From: Linanthus parryae
Lineage: Eukaryota > Streptophyta > Magnoliopsida > Ericales > Polemoniaceae
Length of the DNA: 64,000 nucleotides
NCBI GenBank assembly: GCA_023055425.1
Contig: JALGPY010000008.1
Location: forward strand, 12,557,501 to 12,621,500
Direction of reading: 5' to 3'
This document shows positions 47,431 through 58,305 of this stretch, piece after piece. The translations under genes and the position numbers were made by a program. Under the pieces are notes generated by a model. It was not told where the DNA came from. It saw only the letters and a list, made by a program, of their open reading frames with translations, and did not search any database. Positions within the stretch are counted from its first letter, which is position 1; each line of letters starts with the position of its first letter.

Positions 47431-48528
47431 TGATTAAGCCTTGAGAAGGAGTGTGCAGATGGAAAAAAGAAAGAAAATTAAATTAGATGTGTCAAGGAGG
47501 GTTAATTTGATTGGTGTTGATGCATGCAAAATATAGTGGAGATCTTCAAGCCACGGTGATAGGTGGTGGCAGCAGGTTTGGAGGCTCAAGGAGCATTGGA
47601 AGTGGCTTCTCTAGTGAGAGAAAGCAAGCTCGTGTCTTATCAATGCCCTGGTCCAAATTACTTCATTTTTACTCACGTTCATTTTCGATGATGGTTGTGC
47701 ACTGTGTGGAATTTCGGTAGGTAAACATTGTTTCTTTTATCTTGTTGATCCATAATTTTCACATCAACGTAAAATGAATAAAAAAAAAGTAAATTGTATT
47801 TCCAATCACCTGTTGTTGCAGGTAACATTTCCAGGTTACAGAACAATAATCAATAGTATATATGAGTGGGCACTGTTTGGACTTTCGCAAGAGGGAAATA
47901 TTTTTGGTGTCCCCTTTCATTTCCTTTTAAGTCCACTCTCTTCTTGATGTTGATATTGCCGTTTTGAAGGAAACCTTGTCTTATGATCGCGCCACATAGG
48001 TTTTAGAGTAATTACTTTACGTCTAGATGCATTAGTTGTGACCTGTGAGAAAACTTACAGCGAGTAGAAAGAAAAACATGTTAAGTAATACCTCTAAAAT
48101 CCAACAGCTTCTATACACACTTTCGGATCGGGGGGGGGGGTTAGGAGAAGATGGGAATCTTGTGGGGTTTAGGAGAAGATGGAGATCTATAAGATGGATA
48201 GGTAGGTTGGAGGTTAATGGAGTTTAATAAATGCTGATTTAAAGATGTGGTTTCATATTAAAATTACTGGTGGTTGAAAGAGTAGTGTAGGTCACTAGGT
48301 ATAGGTTAATGATGAACATCATTGATTAGGAGTGGCAATGTTCTGAAAATAGTTTTAACATTGTTTCTCTTTAACATAGCTTTAGAGTAACTATTGTGTG
48401 GATGCATTAGTTGTGACCTATGAGAAAATTTAGAGTGAGTAGAAAGAAAAACATGTGAAGTAATATGACTAAAATCCAGAAGCTTTATCTGTGATGATTC
48501 TCCGGCCGCACGGTGGTTGCTAGACAAC
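47431..48528. other. Anonymous repetitive spacer with an internal ~370-bp duplication
   Basis: The phrase GATGCATTAGTTGTGACCT...GAGTAGAAAGAAAAACATGT occurs at 48027-48082 and again at 48400-48455. No gene is recognised; small open frames (47511-47720, 48045-48227) have no domains. Confidence 0.5.
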
Positions 48529-48594
48529 CCTCTGTTTCCCATAGCACAACTGCTCATCTGATCAGATGAGCGGTTGTGCTATGAGAAACAGAGG
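48529..48594. repeat. 66-bp near-perfect palindrome without loop
   Basis: Left arm 48529-48561 and right arm 48562-48594 are inverted copies with 2 mismatches in 33, centred on TCTGATCAGA. A diverged half-copy with TTATGCTATGATAAATAGAGG follows at about 48635-48655. It could be a foldback element core or could fold as a hairpin RNA. No longer terminal repeat or target duplication was seen. Confidence 0.85.
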
Positions 48595-48689
48595 TTTCCA
48601 TTGATTTAGCACTCATCTAAGATCGATGATCAGTTATGCTATGATAAATAGAGGTTGGCATCGTTATATTCTGACTAACTGAAGCAACA

Positions 48690-49700
48690 TCTTTGTGATC
48701 ATTCCATGCATCACAATGCTGCATCAAGACAACCAGAATATAACGAAATCAACCTTGTGGATATTGTTGAAATTGACATGCTTTCCCACAATCAAAACTC
48801 TACATAGGTGGATGAAAGGTGTAATGAAATGGACTGTAAAATCCGTTGTGTTCTTGCCCCCTCCAGAAGCTTTTGTGTGACCATTCCATGCATCACAGCG
48901 CTTCTGCAAGGGGGCGAGAACATAACTGACTTATGACCTCCACATGCTTTCCCAGAATCTAAACTTCAATTATCTGCATGGATGTAAGGTGGAGTAAATG
49001 GACAAGGTTATATGCTCTGGTTTTTATACATAGTGGGGAACCTGGGGGTTAGGAGAAGATGGAGAGGTGGGGGTGTTAATGGATTAATAAATGCTGGTTT
49101 AAAATGTGGTTTCCGAGTAATCATTGATGGGTTTAAAGATGTAGTTGCAGAGTGATCATTGATGGTTTAGAGATTAGTGCAGTAGGTATAGGCTCATGAA
49201 CCACCTCATTGATTAGGGGTGGCAACAAACAAAATTATACTAACTTTTTTTTCCAACCACCCGTTACAGGTACAATTTTCATGTTATAGAACATTGATAC
49301 TATATGAGTACGTCCATACGTAGTATATATTAGCGCCTTTTGTGATGTCCAAAAAATACCAGGCCAAAAATCTCCAAAATATTTGCAAAGTATTTCATTG
49401 AAGGACGAGTTGTGTCGCCAATAGAGGTAAATAACCCTGCAATACTTTACATCACATGACTGTACCTCACATTTGAAAATCATAAACGAGACATCTGCGT
49501 GGTGTGGATAAAGGCTCCTGCCAGGGGGAAGCTATGCATGGAACACACCCACTGAAACACTCACTATGTTATACACTTCCACTGCTGTATGCTGCATATT
49601 GCTCGCTCGAGACCCCTGCGTGGTGTGGGTGGAGACTCCTGCCTGGTGGAGACCATTACAATTCACACACTTCAGGCACAATATTATATGTACACTTTAT
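48690..49700. repeat. Local duplications in a non-coding spacer
   Basis: CCATTCCATGCATCACA-type sequence recurs at about 48699 and 48880. GGTTAGGAGAAGATGG recurs here and at 48140. CTGCGTGGTGTGG...GGCTCCTGCC-type units recur at about 49493 and 49616 (period about 120 bp). No gene is recognised through 50280. Confidence 0.55.
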
Positions 49701-50285
49701 GCGCTCAGAAGTTATGAAAGTTTGTCGGTATAGTTGAATTGAGATGAGGGCTCCCCGAGAGCTGAAAATTGCATTTCACAATGTCACTGTTGCGCCTTCT
49801 TCCGGCAGTGGTCCACTGTTATCTGTGTGAATCAGATTTAAGAATGTGAATTTTGTATATTTGGTGATCAGCTAGCTAGCTGAGTATAGTTTAGCATACA
49901 CCTTGTACTGCATAACATAATTCTTGTCCATACTTGTCAGAAAATTTATATGCTGTTTGTGAACGTTTTGTGAATCAGACTCCCAACATGACGATTGCAT
50001 GACCGTGTAGCTTGCAAGAACTCAAGGTTGCCTCCACCTCCCATGCACGGTACACATTCACATCGGAGCTTCCCTACTCACAACTACGTACCTAGTGTAG
50101 ATTATGCTAAGTTTGTAGTTTTGTTTGGGATGATATGTAGTTTGTTAGGACTTTATGTTGTAGTTTATGTAACTGTACAAATTTTTGGTACACTGGGTTC
50201 GGTTGATATAAATAGAAATTTCATTTTTTTCAAGTCGTTTATGATTTTAGTATTTATTTAAGAAAAAAATCAGTTTTATAGACAA

Positions 50286-50776
50286 CCACTCCTCGACGAA
50301 CACTTAGTGAGCAAAATGACTATATACGACGAATAAAATTGTTGTTTTAAGAAATAAGACAAGCACAATGGCCGTCTTTTCAAGAAAAAAAATGGGCAAA
50401 CAGCACAAAAAGTAACCAAAATATATAATAAATAATGACGCAAAAAATAGTCGTCTAAAGCCGAAAGACGAAGAGAATAATTGTCGTCATAAATTCAAAG
50501 AGTACAAAATCTAGTCAAAATAATCGTCGGCAAAAGATTTGACCACAAATTTCTTGGTCGGGCCGTCATTGGCAAAAGTCCAACGACGAAGAATAGAGTC
50601 AAAAACGGTGGTCGGTACATATCTTTCGGATATTTTGTCGCCCCGTCGAACTAGCGACGGAGCTATTCCGACGCACTTTCGATGAAGATTATTCGTCGTC
50701 TTTTCATTCTTAACGACGAGTTTTCTTGCTTTAACGACGAGTTAACTCGTCGTAATAAACCAAGTTTTTTGTAGTG
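50286..50776. mobile_element. CACTA-like element or fragment
   Basis: The right end, inverted, reads CACTACAAAAAACTTGG, a CACTA terminus, and many CGACGA/TCGTCG subterminal motifs lie inside (for example at 50700-50755). The left end CCACTCCTCGACG at 50286 is preceded by CAA, as is the sequence after the right end (50777-50779). However, this left terminus is not canonical, so it may be truncated or mis-set. Confidence 0.55.
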
Positions 50777-50879
50777 CAAGGTACCCTTACCTGTGTGTGA
50801 TTCTTGCCTTACATAGAAGGCAAAACGCAAACCATTCAGTAGAGCACTGAGGACTATTGAGTCCTTACATACTATTCAT

Positions 50880-52069
50880 TATATCATTATGATCCATTAA
50901 ATATTATAACTAAGACATGGTGCTTACTATTCCATCACATTCGTAGATGATTTTCCCAACTATGTGTGCTAGATGCCACATAATTCTGAGGCACAAGGGT
51001 TCTTCAGACAGGTATCTACGATAAGTAGATAACCATCTTGACAAAAGAATATGTCTTTTGAACAGAGAGAGCCTGTGAGTATCTATCTGACCAAGAGCTA
51101 TGTGATGGAAGGAAATAGTAAGGCAGCTGGCTATTCCCCACACTCCGCAGCAGGGTGCTATAGCGGATAGGAGGAATAGGATACTGCAAGATATGGTTCG
51201 ATGTAAGATAGCGCATGCAAAATGCGCGACCCTATTTTAGGGAGACACTTTGATAAACGGCTATCGGCAAACTCAACCAAGAGTGCACCAAGTCTATAGC
51301 CACTACGCCCTACGAGATGTGAACCAAAATGCAACCTATATGAGGTCACCTCAGGTCATGGGGATCGGCAGCTTATGAGCTAACCAAATTTTCAAATCAG
51401 GAAGAGGTTCGCACAGAAGTAAGTTTCTACGGATCTTCAGGACAGTGCAGCAACTTTCCTAGTGAACAGCCCATCATAGATTATGACTATGCGGAGGAAC
51501 CCTCATTGCGTAGGAGCGCTCTTTGGAGCGTACCCCGTCGATGATTTGACATCGAAGGGGAAGACATGATGGTAACCACGTAAGACGTTGATGAACCTAG
51601 GACATTGTCCCAAGGCTCTTTCATTAACTGACAATAAGGAATTAGACCCTAGATGAAAGAAATGTATCTTCATGGAGTAACTTCTCTTCATATACAATTC
51701 AGAGTACTCTAGGGGTTACGTATTCGAAAAACAACAGCCAACTAGTAGTAACGTAAATGGATTCACGAAATATATGATTTCTCAGAAGGAGATGTCCATA
51801 ACTAAGGGAAAGCTTCGTAGAGATGATCTCCACAAGCATGGAGGAAGTGCTGGAAGACACCCGTTACTTAGTCGATTATGAGGAATTAGTTCTTCAATGA
51901 TCCTTTGGATAGTGGGAGTGACTTTACAAGCAAGGTTCCCATCCTTAGGGATGTGATCAAATGATGATCCTCCTATGAAAAGGAATTGCTCATAGGATCA
52001 TACCCCATCGACTACTTGAGGTCGAATGGATGATCTTTAGGATCATGCATAAACGATAGGATAGAATAC
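50880..52069 (+). pseudogene. Decayed copia pol, integrase to RT, second copy (left part)
   Basis: Near 51130-51235 the frame reads H-T-P-Q-Q-G-A-I-A-D-R-R-N-R and L-Q-D-M-V-R, matching the copia integrase block around the catalytic Glu, which is Asp here. From 51566 the sequence matches window positions 1-490, the decayed RT. Continued after the insertion at 55262. The small open frames on the minus strand are shadows. Confidence 0.65.
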
Positions 52070-53848
52070 TGACACGATTTCTTACGTGTATACGCAAGTG
52101 TTGGGTGATCAAACCAAACAAACTAACAATTAAGAACAAGAACTTGTCAAATAACTAGAACAATACGTCGATTTAAGTATCAAAACATGAATCAAAGAGA
52201 CAAAAATCCGAAAAATCTAATATAAACCCTAGTTCTCCATAAAGTATCTAGCTATGAGAGATTTAGCTAGACATAGAATTGTTTTGCTCTATAAAATTCT
52301 CCATAACATTGATAAAGCGAGAGAGAAAGAAAGAGATCAAACGCGAAATCGGAGCGTCGCGTCCTCCAGTCTTCTTCGTCTGTGTCTGCTCCTCTATGCG
52401 TTCAATGGCGTGAATAGCCCCTGTAAAACAGCCCCCCTCCTCTTCTAAATCAAACCCGTTCCTTCCTTAGAGTAGGAAAAAAACTCAGTTTTGCAGTTTG
52501 ACCCCTCCAAGTTTGTTAGAGTCTCCATTGGCAATAAGAACCCTAGGCTGAATATAAAACAAACACGTCCCTTTTTTCTTCAGTTCTTCTCCTCAATTGC
52601 AATCTGCCCCAACTCAAATCACCGCCTGTACCCTCTGTTCGTACAAATCAGCAGAAAGTTGTGCGAACACTTTCGGAAAATTTCGCCAAGTACTGAGGTT
52701 CGCACGAACGAGCGGATGTTCGTACGAACATCCATGTTCTTCTTCTTCCTCTGTTTCAGGTGGGTTCTGGGTTTCTTGATCGCTTCTTTCTGGGTTCTCT
52801 TCTCTTGATTCTGCTCTGTTTCTTCTGTGATTCGATAGTTGGCTCTTGGTTTGCAGCGGAGCGGTGAAGCTCTGTTTTGCTTCGTGGGTTTCTGGATTGT
52901 GTGATGGAACGGTGGCTGAGTTGAAGGTGGGTTTTCTTTGCTTGTTGCGCTGCTGTATTATGCTTCTCAATTCTTGCTGCGCTCCTTCGTCGTGTGCTGG
53001 TCTTAGGTGGGTTTCTTGGGTCACAGCTATGGAGGTCACGGTGGTTTAATGGTGGCTGGTTCGTGGTGATTTTGCCGGTGGAATTCTGGTGTTTGAGTAG
53101 CATCTGTGTGTTGGATTGTTTGGAGATAGGTGGCTGTGGTGATTGGGTTGTGGTGAAGTCAGGTGGGTGTTAAAGGAAGAAGAGGCTGTGGTGTAGTATT
53201 GAGGGTTGTTTACTGGGTTTAGGTGAAGGTAATGGCAGTGGTAAAATGGTGAGTTTGTGTTGTTCATGGTGTTTTGTGGTGGATAAGCAGGTTGTGGCTG
53301 AGGTTCGGGTGAAGGAAAGGTTCAGTCGTGGTTTTTGTTGAATTGGTTAATGGTGGTTTTGGTGATGAATTGATGGTGGAGAGGTGATTTGCCAGTGGGA
53401 TTGGATGGAATTGGGTCCGTGGGTGAAGTCCAGGTTGGTGGTGGTGTAAGGCTGAGAGTGATGGTCATGGCAATTGGTTTACAGTGGCTGAATTGGTAGT
53501 GTATTGAATTGGGTGTAATGGTTGGTGAATATACAGAGGGTGTAATGGTGTTGGGTTGAAGGGTGAAATGGTTGAGGAGGTAGGCAGTGGTGAAGTTGGT
53601 AGTTTATGTGGAGGTTAAATTGGAGTAATGGATGGTTTAAGAGGTGGCTTGGGTAATGAAGAAGAAGGCATTGGTGGTTATTGGGTGAACTCAATAGGTT
53701 AATGGTTGGTAGAGGATTAGTTTGGCTTTGTTGTTGGATTTAGTAGCAGGTTTGTATTTTGTTTTGGTGGTGTATTGGTCATGAGGGAGGTGCATTGGTC
53801 ATGAGGCAGGTGTAATGCAGTGGTGTTTAAGGAATTGGTAGTTTGTAA

Positions 53849-54814
53849 GGGCATGGTCACCCGTTGAGGCACCAGGGCAGGAGGCAAGGGGCTCTGGGGC
53901 TCTGGGGCAAGACACTGTTCACTGCTTTTTGAAGTCTGTTTCCACCCGTCTGGGGCGGGGGGAGAGGCAAGACACTGTTCACGATTAAAAAAGAAGTAAA
54001 ATACCGTATTTTGTGTTTTAGTAATATTTTTACTTATGGAATGAAAATATTATGTTTCAATTACTATAAACAGTGTAAAAAATATTTTAAATATACTTTT
54101 GTATTACACTTTATGCCAACTATTTTTTTGGATAAGAAAGTGATTTTTTATTTTCTTTTTGAGAAAAGCTTGTACTTTATTTAAATGAAAGTGATTTTTA
54201 TTAATCATTCAAAAACAGTGTTTTCCAAACTTTTTCCCAGTTTTTTCCCAGTTTTGTAAACTGTGTTACAGAAACAGTTTTTTCCAAACTTATACGAACC
54301 GTTTAGAAACTGTTTTGTTTTTCAGTTTTCTTGAACTTTTTCTGAAACTGCTTTCTCCAGTTTTGTAAATGGTTTTTTTTTTTCAGTTTTGAAACTGTTT
54401 TTGTTTTCAGTTTTTCCAGTTTTGCAAACTATTATGAAACTGTTTTTTTTTCAGTTTTGTAACAGTTTTTTTTTTTCAGTTTTTGTATTTTTTTTAAAAC
54501 TGTTTTTTTTTTTCAATTTTTACAAACAAATTTTGAAACAGTTAGTTTTATGCAAACTGTTTTCCAATGGGGCAAAACTAGTATTTGTGAAAAAAAAGTA
54601 TTTGAAGATGAAACTAGTATTTGAGGGTGAAAAGTTGGTGTGGCATTGGGGCTAGAAGGCAAGGCAAGAGGCTAGAATTGCCCAACCCATTGCCTTGGGG
54701 CAATTCTAGCCTTGGCAAGAAAAAGTTGGTGGAGAGGTGAATAGTGAGAAAATGGGGGTTGGGAGGGCTAAAGTGAGGTGGTGCCAAGGCTAGATGGCCT
54801 TGGTGGACATGCCC
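53849..54814. mobile_element. Harbinger-like non-autonomous element nested in the solo-LTR-like insert
   Basis: The left end GGGCATGGTCACC and the inverted right end GGGCATGTCCACC match with 2 differences in 13. The TAA target duplication is at 53846-53848 and 54815-54817, as for PIF/Harbinger elements. It contains mirrored G/C-rich subterminal parts and a low-complexity core. No transposase. Confidence 0.72.
54214..54560 (+). repeat. Low-complexity AAACTG-T(n)-CAGTTTT repeat
   Basis: About ten imperfect units alternating AAACTGTTTTT and TTCAGTTTTG cover ~350 bp. Many adjacent units are inverted partners, so the DNA is rich in short hairpins. The open frame at 54389-54655 is a translation of this repeat. 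Confidence 0.75.
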
Positions 54815-55261
54815 TAAGTTGTGAAGATGGAGGTTGTATAGGAGCATGTTATGGTGGGGTTTATGGTTAATGAAGGACTGGGTATTGAAGGTAGATGGTG
54901 GGTTGAAGCAGTATAGTAATTCACCAGAAGTTGTGGCTGCAACAGTTTGTTTTCAAGCTTACCTCTTCTTCGTCCATTTTTTTTAGCTTTAGTCGCTTCC
55001 AAAATTCGTTTTCGTCTCTCCGCTTAATCACCAAACATTGTTTCCTGTCAAAACAACACGAAACACACCCGTGCGATCAAACGTGATAAAATGAGCTCAA
55101 AATAATGCTAAAAATGCCCGGATTAAAATTAAAGCACAAAAAGATCTAACTCACAAATATCTCAATTTCATAGCATAATTCTCATGTATTCTACCCGGAG
55201 TCACGCAAAACGGTAGGATTTGAAGTGTAAATATAACACCGTAAACAGGGTTATCAAATAC

Positions 55262-55700
55262 TAGGCCTTATCGTTCCCTAATTATGAAAAATGAAAAATA
55301 AGCTTTACTGAAGGAATTAGAGTTTATTAAGGGGCCAACCAAGTTTAAGACTAGGTAGACTTTCCGACTGGATGCTAAAATTGGAGATCAGTGGACTTCC
55401 AAGGTCAATCAGAGACCCAAAAGGAAGCATGGTAAGGCATATTACTCGTACAAGTATCGACAAGAGTTTTGATGATTACTTAGATTTTCATTCTCGATAA
55501 GTGTGATGACTAAATTTCTCAATGGATAAATCAGAGAGGTGACCAGTATGACTTGACCATAGGGTTTCGAGACGTGAGGTCAAATGCATAAATGAGTGGA
55601 AACTAACTAATTCCATGTGAGGTCTTAGCTAGTCCTATGGACAGTAGTATTTCATCTTGGGATCGTTTACTACATGTTTACGATAACGGATAAAAACCGC
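55262..55700 (+). pseudogene. Decayed copia RT, second copy (right part)
   Basis: Matches window positions 510-945, including the shared stop codon in the F-E-T-stop-G-Q-M phrase (TAA in the first copy, TGA here). It ends at the start of the Ty3 element. Confidence 0.7.
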
Positions 55701-56327
55701 TGTAGATAGTGCTTTCTGAGCTGACAGATCTTGGCCACGTGGCAACCATCCAGCACACCATATTGTGCTCCACACACACTGGATCACCAGCCGAGCTGAT
55801 CCATGTGGGGGCTGCGAGACAGAGCCCTCGCATACCACTGCACGGGACTTGTAGGGACTTAGTGGTTTGGAGGCTAGAGTAAGCCCTGTCGCGTGCGAGT
55901 CAAGCCCGCACGCGACCTTTAGTAACTGTTTTGAGAGATTTATGGCACGAGCTCCATAAACCCGGTCAATCCGGTCAAACCCGGTCAACCTCGTAACGGT
56001 TCCGGTATTCGCGCACCACGTGCTGTAACGGTCCCTATATACTCGGACGAACGTGCCGTTATGGTTAAGCTAATTAAGCCGCCATCAATGGGCGCATTAA
56101 CCACACTGCAACGGTCACGTTCTCTGCTATATATAGGACGTTACCCTTTCCATACAAAGGAGAACACACTGGCCATACGCGGAAGCTCTGCCAAACCTCT
56201 GTCTCTCTCTCAGACATTGCTACTGACTTACTCTCTCCCTACACACAACCCCACTCTTCCTGTGCGATCCTCAATCCTCTACATACGGTGTACACGGAGG
56301 TCTCCCCGCCGGAATCTCTTGTGCACA
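55701..56327 (+). repeat. 5' LTR of the Ty3 element
   Basis: Begins TGTAGATAG and ends about GTGCACA. A TATA-like TATATATA lies at 56129-56136, which would start transcripts near 56160. The end is placed by the primer site at 56331; the 3' partner is not in the window to confirm. Confidence 0.7.
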
Positions 56328-56330
56328 TTT

Positions 56331-56346
56331 TGGTGAACCCGACGTG
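56331..56346 (+). other. Candidate primer binding site of the Ty3 element
   Basis: TGGTGAACCCGACGTG starts with TGG, as required to pair with a tRNA 3' CCA, and sits 3 bp after the LTR. The matching tRNA species was not identified from memory. Confidence 0.6.
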
Positions 56347-56367
56347 AACTTACCAGCAAAAGCAACC

Positions 56368-58305
56368 ATGTCTCAGGAGGATGATATCAGCAACAGATCG
56401 CCCTCCACCGAAACCGCCTCGGGAGAGGGGACCCGCCGTACTCCTACCACTCCCGGCGAGACACCGACGCTAGAGTCTTTGGACGCCACTGTTCAAGGTC
56501 AGGCAAAAGCTCTCAAGGCCCAATCCGAGCAGCTAGAACGGATCTTGGCCGTTCTGGGTACCCTTGCACCAAATCCTTCATCGGTCACCGCCGCCTCTCA
56601 AGGAGGAGGAGCCCCTACCGCTCCGGGACTGGGAGTGTCAACCACACCTCCCAACCCCAACCTGCAAACTCCACCGGCGACCGCGCAGCTGCCTTCGATT
56701 CAAGGGTCAACGGCTCAGATGCTGCCTCTCACTGCTCACACTTCTCAGCCCTCGACTTTGGCGTCTAACCCGACTCTGCAGTACCCTCTGCCTCCTCCAA
56801 CGGCGATCTGGGGCAATGCGAGCGGTCCATATGTCCCCAATCCTTCGACGGCGTATGTGTCGCCTCCGCCTGCGGCAACTCCTCCTTCAACGACCGAGGG
56901 AAGCACTCCAGAATGCATGACGTCTCTGCAGAAGCGCATGGACACTATTCTGGCTCATCAGTCATTCGCGGATACCATAATCCCGAAGCTGGACAATGAT
57001 CCACCCATTCCACGAGAGATCTATCTCATGCCCAACCCGGCGGGGTACAAAGCTCCCAAATGGGACAAGTTCGAGGATGTCAACGGAAACGCTCATGAGC
57101 ATGTCATGCGTTTCATTGATGTCATGGGGCCATACGGAGATGATTCCAAACTGTTGAGGCGAGAGTTCCCAAAATCCTTAGGGAACGTGGCGTACAAGTG
57201 GTACCGAACGTTGGAAGCCGGATCCGTGAAGACTTGGGACGACATGGTCCAGAAGTTCTACACCAAATTCTTTCAGATGGAAGAAAAGGTGACAATGATT
57301 CATCTCTCGCGGATGTATCAGAAGCGCGAGGAGGACGGGATCACTTTCATCAAGAAATTCAGGGCGAAATCCTTGGAATGCAAAGATCCAATGCTCGAAA
57401 GCCGGCTCGTAGAGATATGCCTACAGTGCATGCGAGATGAATACAAAGGTATGCTCATTAATTTGCAAACACCTACGTTTTCGAAGCTAATTGAATGCAC
57501 GAAGAACATCGAGCCTATAGTCGAGAGGCAGAAAAAGAAGAACGCTCCGGAGCGACCTCCGAGCGCCACCACCTATAAGATCGGGAGGTTCGGTTACAAG
57601 AGGGGACGCGAAGCTGAGGTCAATGCAGTTTCACCCCAGAAGCAAGCGAAGGTTGTGAACTTCGACGTACCACCCCTACCATGCTCGGTAGAGGAGGCAA
57701 GCGACCTCTGCAGGCAGTGGCGTAAGGACGGTGTCCTACCGCCGCTCGAGAAGATACCCTCCAAGGAGATGGTGAGAGACCCCAAGTGGTGCGAGTACCA
57801 CGGCAAGGTCATGCACCCCACGGCTGAATGCAAGAAGCTTAGGTTCGCATTCGACCAGAAGATGAAGAACGGCGAGCTTATCGTCAGCGATCCCCGGAAG
57901 GATGTGCGCAACAACCCGCTTCCTGCTCATGCGGAGCAGGGCTCGAAAGGCAAAGAGGTCGCCATGATCTCGATCGTTGACTTGGAAGAAGTCGCAGAGG
58001 ATGGTCTACCCATCGTTGCTGAGGTCCATGAAGACGAAGACTACAGCATGGACACGGAGGATGAGCGTGCCGACCGGATGAAAGGGTCGCACGGCTTCAG
58101 CAGATTCTTCGACGAAATGAATTTCTCGGAGAAATGCCGGACAGATATGACGAAAGCGATCTTGAGAATAGCAGAAGACTACGAGGAGGATCTTGTAGTC
58201 TCCAACGGGAAAGTCATTAGGGCGGCTCGCTCTACAGAAAAGATTATGACTTTTCTGCCAGCGACAAGAAGACAGATGCGAGCCACCAGAGGCCTCTGTA
58301 CGTGA
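56368..58305 (+). CDS. Ty3 gag polyprotein
   Basis: 645 codons from ATG 56368, 22 bp after the primer site. The N-terminal ~210 residues are Pro/Ser/Thr-rich with a short coiled coil (about residues 35-70). A retrotransposon gag domain runs at about 230-375 (W-Y-R-T-L ... W-D-D-M-V-Q-K-F-Y-x-K-F-F). A C-x2-H-x4-H-x4-C zinc site is at about residue 475 (C-E-Y-H-G...H...C), the variant knuckle typical of Tat-like gag. Gag forms the cytoplasmic particle that packages element RNA. The last ~20 residues are read in the wrong frame after a shift near 58240: the protease-side reading continues in the other frame through 58302. Confidence 0.85.
   Translation: MSQEDDISNRSPSTETASGEGTRRTPTTPGETPTLESLDATVQGQAKALKAQSEQLERILAVLGTLAPNPSSVTAASQGGGAPTAPGLGVSTTPPNPNLQTPPATAQLPSIQGSTAQMLPLTAHTSQPSTLASNPTLQYPLPPPTAIWGNASGPYVPNPSTAYVSPPPAATPPSTTEGSTPECMTSLQKRMDTILAHQSFADTIIPKLDNDPPIPREIYLMPNPAGYKAPKWDKFEDVNGNAHEHVMRFIDVMGPYGDDSKLLRREFPKSLGNVAYKWYRTLEAGSVKTWDDMVQKFYTKFFQMEEKVTMIHLSRMYQKREEDGITFIKKFRAKSLECKDPMLESRLVEICLQCMRDEYKGMLINLQTPTFSKLIECTKNIEPIVERQKKKNAPERPPSATTYKIGRFGYKRGREAEVNAVSPQKQAKVVNFDVPPLPCSVEEASDLCRQWRKDGVLPPLEKIPSKEMVRDPKWCEYHGKVMHPTAECKKLRFAFDQKMKNGELIVSDPRKDVRNNPLPAHAEQGSKGKEVAMISIVDLEEVAEDGLPIVAEVHEDEDYSMDTEDERADRMKGSHGFSRFFDEMNFSEKCRTDMTKAILRIAEDYEEDLVVSNGKVIRAARSTEKIMTFLPATRRQMRATRGLCT

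Larger units (their letters stand above)
52070..55256. mobile_element. Solo-LTR-like insertion, 3.19 kb (Ty3-type termini)
   Basis: It begins TGACACGATTTC and ends GTTATCA, giving TG...CA ends, and is flanked by AATAC at 52065-52069 and 55257-55261, an exact 5-bp target duplication. The paralogous sequence at the window start (about 500-510) is continuous across the site, so this is a true insertion. No PBS, PPT or polymerase domain was seen, so a solo LTR or large non-coding LTR derivative is likely. Open frames at 52491-53267 lack domains. 53160-53845 is strongly GT-rich on the plus strand. Confidence 0.75.

Noticed and set aside
52491..53267. Frames of 60-141 aa in the solo-LTR-like insert
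   Set aside because: Overlapping frames on both strands with biased composition and no domain.
58238..58305. Programmed -1 frameshift between gag and pol of the Ty3 element
   Set aside because: No clear slippery heptamer plus structure was seen, and the pol frame has other plain lesions, so ordinary decay is more likely.
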